From Heterobilharzia americana (Eukaryota; Platyhelminthes; Trematoda; Strigeidida; Schistosomatidae): 64,000 bases of DNA. Under the pieces are notes generated by a model that saw only the letters and a program-made list of their open reading frames with translations, did no database searches and was not told the origin of the DNA. Below are positions 57,480-64,000 of this stretch, piece after piece; positions within the stretch are counted from its first letter, which is position 1, and the number at the start of each line of letters is the position of its first letter. The stretch is taken from NCBI GenBank assembly GCA_944470555.2, contig OX104134.1, positions 97,582,701 through 97,646,700 of the forward strand, read 5' to 3'. Position numbers and translations under genes: made by a program.

Positions 57480-57565
57480 TTACTGATTAAGTCATTCAAC
57501 ACAGCCACCAGGTCACATGTTCGAACTCCACTTTACCTACGACACTTTGGGTAGACAAGCAGCAT
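57480..57565 (+). repeat. tRNA-like SINE (ttcaac family)
   Basis: ttcaacacagccacc, then a B-box-like catgttcgaactcc and ctttacctacgacactttgggta. Head partly lost. Confidence 0.4.
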
Positions 57566-58289
57566 TAATTGACCTGGCAAACATGTAACTTACGGCACGT
57601 TACGAGAATCCGCACACAGCCACCCAGCAGCATTCGAAGTTCTATTCTCAGTTAACAGAAAAAGATAATTTCACAGCTATCATGTAACTTTGAAAAATCA
57701 TCTTCTTTAGGAATTAAAGCCATACTGACAATGAAAACTTCAAAATTAAGTTACCCAACTTTGAAAGCGTTACAACGAAACAAACAACTGATAAGAAAAT
57801 TGGTAATACTTATGGAATGGAAAGCATAGGAAACGTTCCTATTAGACGGGTGTTTTCAGGTAGTAAAAATAATTATTCAGATGACTAATAATGAGTCAAT
57901 GATTTACGTCCAAACAGTAGTCAGTCAATCAGTATCCGATATGGGATCTGAAATGACTGCATAATGGTTCAAGTATGTATGCATCACACCAACACGTAAA
58001 GGTAACAAGACAAAAGACATAGAAATATAAATAATTTAATCGAAATTTTTAGAAGACCATAGTAACACAAAATGGGAATAAAGCAAACAAAGAAAGGTAA
58101 CTTACTAATTCAGAAAAAAATAAGATATGGGTGGATCCTTACCACTGCGATTGATTATGAGAAATATCAACTAGTTTCCAATCATCCACTTCAGTTGTCA
58201 GGCAGATCCCGGCAGAATGTTCACATTGCTCTATTTGATTTAGACTAACGGCCAAAGAAAATATTCAATTTTATAATAGATATTCTTAA
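57566..58289. other. AT-rich region, no exon supported
   Basis: Further 5' exons of the AN1-like gene may lie here or beyond, but no splice-bounded frame was convincing. Confidence 0.35.
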
Positions 58290-59400
58290 GGAGGTCTCCC
58301 TCTCGTCACCTGATTACACAGACGTTGACATAATCTCGTGAGAACTTTCGTTAGACCTAGAATACACAGTTGACATAATCCTGTTAGGTGAAGACTCTGA
58401 CAAGATGCAGAGTCTTCTGAACATTTTGAGTGACAATTTGAGAACGTTTGGGATGTGTTTCTCATCACCCAGATGCATATTGTTGCTTAGGGATTGGTCT
58501 TTAGCGGTGCCTCAGATAACAATGGAGAGTGTAATGGTTGAGTGTGTTGACCACTTCACTTACCTGGGAAGTAGGATCAGCCTTGCCCTGGTCGCTCAGT
58601 GGCCGATGAAATCTCTGCACGAATACAAAAGGCTCGGCTGACTTTTGCCTACTTACGCCATCTGTGGCGCCACCGCGGCGATATCCGATTGTCTACTAAG
58701 GGTTGCGTTCACTGCATAGCGGTTCACTCTGTTCTACTCTATGCCTGTGAAGCATGGCCATTGAAGTTGGAAGATATGAGAAGGCTTCAGGTGTTTGACC
58801 ACCATCGCCTTCGTATTATAGGCCGTATTCCGTGGTGTCACCACCACGTGAGTAATGCAGACGTCAGGTGTGGAGTTTTAGGGAGAAGAGGTAAGTCACT
58901 TGACACAGTTGTGAACCTTCATCGACTGAGATAGTTGGCACATGTGTTACATATGTCTAGTCACCATCTGTCTCGTCACACAATGTTTACCGAAGTAGGT
59001 TCAGACTGGAAAAAGGCTCGAGGCAGCCGGACTAAAACATAGCATCAATGTATGAAGTCGGTGACTTGGTTTGAGCCATGTGGGGCGATGCAGACTAACC
59101 GGTTGGAGTCCGCGGGACAGGAGGAACCAGTGGTTGGAGACTAGGTGATATGGCTCAGAACCGATGTCAGTGACGCAGATGTATGCGCACATAATCCTCA
59201 TCTTAACGACGCCATACCGAATCACTCCATTTTCTCATTCTTCCTTTCTCTCTTTTCGTACTTTATATTTCTTTTGACTGGGATATCTTTGCTTCATCTT
59301 CTTCTTCACTGCCTTGTTCTTGATGTACTGATTTGAGATGTGGCAACTCGGACAGCTACGCAGTAATGCCTGGTCCTATGTTGATTTGGGTGGATGATGA
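58290..59400 (+). pseudogene. RTE/SR2-like LINE 3' half
   Basis: Plus-strand frames: DIILLGEDSDKMQSLLNILS, then NLRTFGMCFSSPRCILLLRDW, VECVDHFTYLGSRIS, a shift, then DEISARIQKARLTFAYLRHLW, VLLYACEAWPL, FDHHRLRIIGRIPW and VSNADVRCGVLGRRGKS. The last coding block contains RRNQWLET and YGSEPMSVTQMY. The palm is truncated before the YADD box. The order and motifs match the relic at 31000-31869 on the other strand. Confidence 0.7.
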
Positions 59401-59879
59401 CGATGAACAGTCAACGACTTCATAGACGGGTTTATGGAATCCACTTGAGTAGATCTCTTGTTAACTTAAGCACTACGGTAAGTGTTGTTTAGTTTCAAAT
59501 ATTTATTGGTATAGGAACAATACGGATATGAAAGCTGATAGTAAAGAAGCGTAACATGAGGAAAAGACTAAGATAGTAGTGAATAAGTTCACTTAAAAGA
59601 ATAAAGAAACTGTGATCGGGAACAAGCGGTACCTGTATAATCCTAACCGCCCTCATACTACAGTCCGCACTAGTCAAGCCTCTCTGATCACCACTGACTT
59701 CACACACCTTTAACTCCTATTCTTTTCACAGGTCTTTCGGTCAATATATCTACGTTATCACTAGGTTATTTTAGCTTTGCAGTTTTCATTAAGAATTCAA
59801 GTTCATAAGATGGAATCACTGGTTTCTTTAAATCAAGCGCTAGACTACATATTGTAGTTGTCGATCTCCACACTGTTCC

Positions 59880-60420
59880 TAAAAAATGGATGGTAAACTT
59901 GGCCGATAAAAACTTTGGCATCTAATGTCATGGACGCATGCTGTGTTTCTGAAACACGTATATGTGTGGTTACTCATATAACCGTACATGATCAACATAG
60001 TGAATCGCCAAAACTCATCCCTCGAGTATCTAAAGATTCAATAATTAGTTCTCATGGTCTTCTAGGTGTAGGTATAGCAATAAGTGATAAGGCAGAAAGA
60101 ACACTGCTCGACTGGATCTCAGTTGACAGTTGCCTGTGTGCCGTTTAGTTGAATGGTGAGGATTAAAAAGAATATTGAAAATCGCCTTTGTCTTTTTATA
60201 ACTTCTTCTTACATATCGGACAAAGGGCAGACTGAACGATCTTTAACGAACACTATCTAAGCTCCAACAGAAAGTCAAATGTTCGCATTAGGTGGCCAAA
60301 GTGGACTTCAGCGGACAAGTGAGTAGGCTAAGCCAGATAGAAAGTCACTTAGGTAGCACAGAATCCCAGCTGAATGGACAGATAATGGCAATCGTCTGAT
60401 ACAACTGTCACCAAGCAATC
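59880..60420 (+). pseudogene. RTE/SR2-like endonuclease relic
   Basis: Plus strand: ASNVMDACCVSETRICV ('DxxCISETRI', catalytic Glu kept), HGLLGVGIAISDKAERTLLDW ('GLAGVGIALSxRAERALLDW') and SVDSCLCAV ('PVDSRLCAVRLxG'). After a break comes DFSGQVSRLSQIESHLG ('GDFNAQxGRLSExExHLG', Asn replaced by Ser). It belongs to the same clade as the RTE reverse transcriptase relics. Confidence 0.65.
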
Positions 60421-61190
60421 ACCTGCTTCTAACAAGTCCGAAAGCTTAGACACAAAAAGATACAGTCTGACGTGATATCCACTGACCTCAGCTCAGCGGT
60501 GGACACAGGTAAACTATATCGCTATCAGTTACAGCTGAAGAGGGTCAGTAGAAACTACCGCTCCACATTGAGCACAAGTTTGAGCATCAACAAAGCGTTG
60601 GTTTAATAACATGTGTGCCTGCCCTAAAATGGACGTCGGGAAGCTATAGCAACGAGACCACTGTGAGTACAGCTCGACAGTGATAGCACTAAGGCTGCTT
60701 GAGAAATTATCCAGATAGTTATGAACATCCAGGCCATAGGTTTTACGAATGTCCTGAAAAAGTTGAGCACCAAGTCAGGTTGATTGATTATATAGGATTA
60801 TATAAAAACTTACCTATATAATGTATCTAGATAGTTGCCGCAACAAGACATAGTCAGTTATCTTGAAGTGTGATCCCGTCTCTAGTATGCTGTAAAAACA
60901 CAGTTAGGGAGTGCAATGAACCTACAGAAAAAAGGCATAAACAACCCGCAGATCGACGCATATGAAGGCATTCCTACTAACCCCGAGCCAAATGAGGAGC
61001 AGCAACAACTTTAATATTAACTGACAAAGAGTCTATGCGATGAAAGAAAGCAGCGATGGGCACGAAAGGTTGAAGAGATGGAGAAGGCGGTATCGATCGA
61101 AAAAAGTAAGCAATCATTAAGAATAATCAACGAAACGTGTGAAACTTCAGCAGAGGTTAAATGGCGATATGCTCCCAAAAGAAGACAAAC
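60421..61190. other. no recognisable gene
   Basis: Probably decayed endonuclease-to-RT linker of the preceding relic; the acidic/basic mix near 61020-61130 (KSLCDERKQRWARKVEEME) is suggestive only. Confidence 0.3.
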
Positions 61191-61425
61191 AAAATGAACG
61201 TAGAACCTTAATATGGGTATAAAACTTAGGCACTGTGGTAAAATATAATTGCATATTAGATTTCTTTATTTGATTTATAACACACAGTGATATAGTATCA
61301 TTTACTTGATGACATTTCGAGCATAAACTATTGCTCATAATCATATCAATGTAGTCACACAACTTTAAAAAGTTGTGTGTGTGTGTTACAAATCAAATAA
61401 ACAAATCCAATTCGGAACCTAGAAA
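61191..61425. repeat. foldback repeat, long member
   Basis: agatttctttatttgatttataacacac on the left and gtgtgtgtgttacaaatcaaataaacaaatc on the right form an imperfect inverted repeat around about 90 bp. A flank (cactgtggtaaaatataattgc, 61233-61254) is the reverse complement of the right end of the 62093-62246 insertion, tying the two to one family. Confidence 0.5.
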
Positions 61426-61559
61426 CTCTCGGACGAATATCGCTTCAAGTTGCCACACTTCATAGTAGCACATAAAGAACAAATGGATAAAAAAAGACTT
61501 ATATGATGGTAAACAGAGGTGTGTGTGAACAGAAGGAATTTAAAAATGAAGGTGGATCA

Positions 61560-63990
61560 CAACACTCAAGCTTAAGAAGACGTTGAGGAGTGAATGTATG
61601 TGCACCATTGTGACCGATTTTCAGCCATTTCGCCAAAAGTCCTCATCCACTGATTCCTATCTTCTCGCGGGCTCCAGTCAGGTAATTTACACTTCCACAA
61701 ACGACTCAGATCAACAGTCAAAGACTTCATGGATTGGTCCCAAGCCTTAATCGGGCCATTCTCAGCCGTCTTCTAACGTAAGGCAACTCCACCCAGCATT
61801 ACACACCAACGTGGGTGGTGGCTCAGCAAACACAACACATGTGCAAGCCATCTCAGTTGTTGAAGATTCACAACCTCATCAACCAACCAGTTTATCTTGC
61901 CCAGTAACCTTCAACTAACCTCGACACTAATCCCATGGTGATCCCACCATACGCCAGCAATACTACAAAAACACCCGCGGTCAATAACGTGTTATCTCTT
62001 TATATCTCCTATTTTCAACTGTCAGTCATACAACGGGATAGTACGGACTGCATTGCAGTATACTTGTCCTTTGATAGATGGTCGGATATCTCACATTAGA
62101 TTTATTTGTTTGATATATAGCGCACACTGATACAGTATTACTTACTTCTCAAGTAAATAATACTGTATCACTGTGCGCTATATAACAAATAAACAAATCT
62201 AGTATGGAATTATATTCTACCACAATGTACAAGTTTTACACTTACAGTCGGATATCTCGTCAGTCGGAACAATAGACGACGTAAGTTGCCCAATGAAAAA
62301 CGGGTTTCCTGTGTCCCAGCTGAAATTTCATCAGCAACCGACCGGTTAAGTGGGGTGATGTAACTTCACAAGTGAAGTAATCGACACATTCCACTAACTC
62401 ACTCCCCACTATCCTTAAACCAGGAGCAGCTGCAGCAGACTAGTTCAGAGGCACCATGTTACATTTGACGTATGCTATTAATCAGATTTCTACTCAATGC
62501 ATTATATACGTGCGAACAAATGCGACTCTTCAAGGAGATGAGTCGCTCAACGCACTCAACCACTTCGTGGTTACAGACCAGTCTTGAATCATAGCAAACA
62601 TACAGATTTTCGCAGAAGATATCTTCATCCAACAGGGCATTATTGTCTGCGTACTCTAAGTCAACTAGATGGCCCCTAGGGAGTACATCAATCCAGCTGA
62701 AGTCACAGGTACCTAGGAGCATATCTATTAATCCATCAATATGATAGTTAAACAGGGATGGTTACAGCGAGCATTCCTCGCGGACACACCACTAGTTGTC
62801 GTCAGTTCCAATGACAACTCTGCGCAAGCCCTGACACGGTTGGAAGAGTTCGAGTAGACAGCTCTGGCTAGCGGCAAATACTTCCGCGGTACTGTACTAA
62901 CAGACAGACTGCCACAAAACCTCACGGTCAACAGAGTCAAATACCAGACTCACGTAAACTAATGTGGCGAGCATCGACGCCAAAAAGTTTGGCTGCGTTC
63001 AATAACCTGTTAGAGGGTAAAAATATGGTCGACGCACGCTCATCTAGGTCTGAAACCTGCCTGGTTCTCTCGAGTTTCTTGTTCTCGAGAAGCGGTAAGG
63101 CGTCATATGACAATGGACATCCGGATGTTGAGTATTCGAAACGTACTCAGCAATTTTGTGAACATTCAAGCGGCAGGCGATAAGGCACATCTAGTGTGTG
63201 AAGACTAGCGATACTAGTTCGTTGCCTAAACGTCGATGGTTACAAAGGTGCCTGGATCTTCGGCACAATTTATATCAATCGAACTAAATCTCTTATGGTT
63301 GCCACACGAAAACTCCTCTCCTTTCTCATTGACTAAGATGATCAGAGATGTAAAACAGTCTGACGACATTACCTCTGATTCTCATACACTACCTAGTAAC
63401 TCCGCCACTCAAATCAGATATTTCCCACCACCATCCCTGAAACCTCACGTGCTAAACCCTCAGGTCCTGCTGCCTTGCATCATTCCAGGTTCCATACAGC
63501 TTTCTCAACATCAAGGAAAGATGGACGACCAACATCTACGTACCATTTAGGTCCTGACTGGATATTAGGAAACATAAGTGTTACTGGAGACCAGTTAAAC
63601 ACTGTTTCAAAGTGTTCTGACCAACGTTCTACCAATCTGTCCTGGGAGCTCATCAGCGTTACACACTTCTCCGTAATGGTTTCACCTACCCTCATCTTCT
63701 TTTCGTCAAAACCCTTGGTAAGCCTCAATAGTTACCGAGTGTAACCCAACGCTGATGCATTCTCCACCTCCATCTCTCTCCCTCTCCTTCTCGTCACCCA
63801 TCACTGCTCGCGATCGATGCGAACACTTCTGGTCAATCTATGTTTCAGTCGCTTTCGCTATCCATCGTGGTCACATCGTGATGAAATCAGTCACCACGCA
63901 CCAATCACTTCCGACGACCTCGTAGAAATCCAATGATGTTTGCTAACCTTCCGGTATAGGTTATCAATTCCCTTTACCACTGTTTCGACA
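61560..63990 (-). pseudogene. RTE/SR2-like LINE, RT region to 3' end, interrupted
   Basis: Minus strand, in order. SSQDRLVERWSEHFETVFNW and DVEKAVWNLE followed by CKAAGPEGLA come from about 63680-63420. QAGFRP and ACVDHIFTL come from 63060-63010, and a degraded 'SGVRQGC' block follows. DMLLGTCDFSWIDVLPRG and HLVDLEYADNNALLDED are at 62720-62620 (YADD is YADN). ECVERLISL comes next, then the C-terminal region down to 61560 with the NQWMRTFGEMAEN-like end. A 154-bp hairpin element is inserted at 62093-62246. Many frame breaks. Confidence 0.7.
62093..62246. mobile_element. 154-bp hairpin (foldback) insertion with 12-bp target duplication
   Basis: gtcggatatctc occurs at 62081-62092 and again at 62247-62258. 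Between them lies a 154-bp insert with two 50-nt inverted arms (62098-62147 and 62151-62200, five mismatches) and a 3-nt loop, then a 46-bp AT-rich end. The related RTE copy at 31390-31410 is continuous across the site, giving an empty-site comparison. Short, non-coding, strongly self-pairing: a MITE-like or SINE-like non-autonomous element. Confidence 0.75.
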
Positions 63991-64000
63991 GCAGACTTAA

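Noticed and set aside
1..64000. CRISPR arrays, prokaryotic operons, riboswitches
   Set aside because: Spliced eukaryotic genes and retrotransposons throughout; no regular short direct-repeat array with spacers seen.

Overview
The window is eukaryotic. It has spliced genes, no prokaryotic operons, and is packed with decayed retrotransposons. A flatworm of the blood-fluke group (Schistosoma or Trichobilharzia-like) is the best inference. The signs are trematode-type tiny introns at the 5' end of a gene, RTE/SR2-like LINE fragments, Gypsy elements with a trematode-style gag, and SINE-like repeats that combine a tRNA-like head with a hammerhead ribozyme, a combination known from schistosome Sm-alpha-type repeats. 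I could not check this against a database.

Layout. 1-27 kb: no host gene recognised; higher GC by eye. It holds broken CR1-like non-LTR reverse transcriptases (48-440 +, 2410-4198 -, 23.8-24.4 kb -, 25.8-26.9 kb +) and a striking tandem array of one Gypsy element, LTR-internal-LTR-internal-LTR, at 7158-16296 on the minus strand. 27-34 kb: AT-rich, with a complete and apparently intact host gene, TMCO1 (seven exons, 30247-33763, +). Its long introns carry an RTE relic and two hammerhead-type repeats. 34.5-37.4 kb: a minus-strand LINE whose two halves flank a plus-strand Gypsy gag fragment. 39.8-40.2 kb: a hammerhead SINE relic.

41.1-57.2 kb: the last exons of a second host gene on the minus strand, encoding a basic, Cys/His-rich protein with a C-terminal AN1-like zinc finger. 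Its introns of about 5.2 and 10.2 kb hold RTE fragments, tRNA-like SINEs and a giant near-perfect inverted repeat (arms 49908-52742 and 53169-56002, spacer 52743-53168). Each arm carries flanking DNA, a LINE endonuclease and part of a Gypsy integrase. 58-64 kb: further RTE-like fragments on both strands, one interrupted by a 154-bp hairpin insertion with a 12-bp target-site duplication.

Functionally only TMCO1 (ER calcium-release channel / translocon-associated) and the AN1-like gene look like selected host genes. Nearly everything else is mobile DNA. The most interesting non-standard structures are the tandem Gypsy array, the giant intronic palindrome, the hammerhead with a loopless stem III inside a TMCO1 intron, and the foldback insertion with an empty-site paralogue in the same window.
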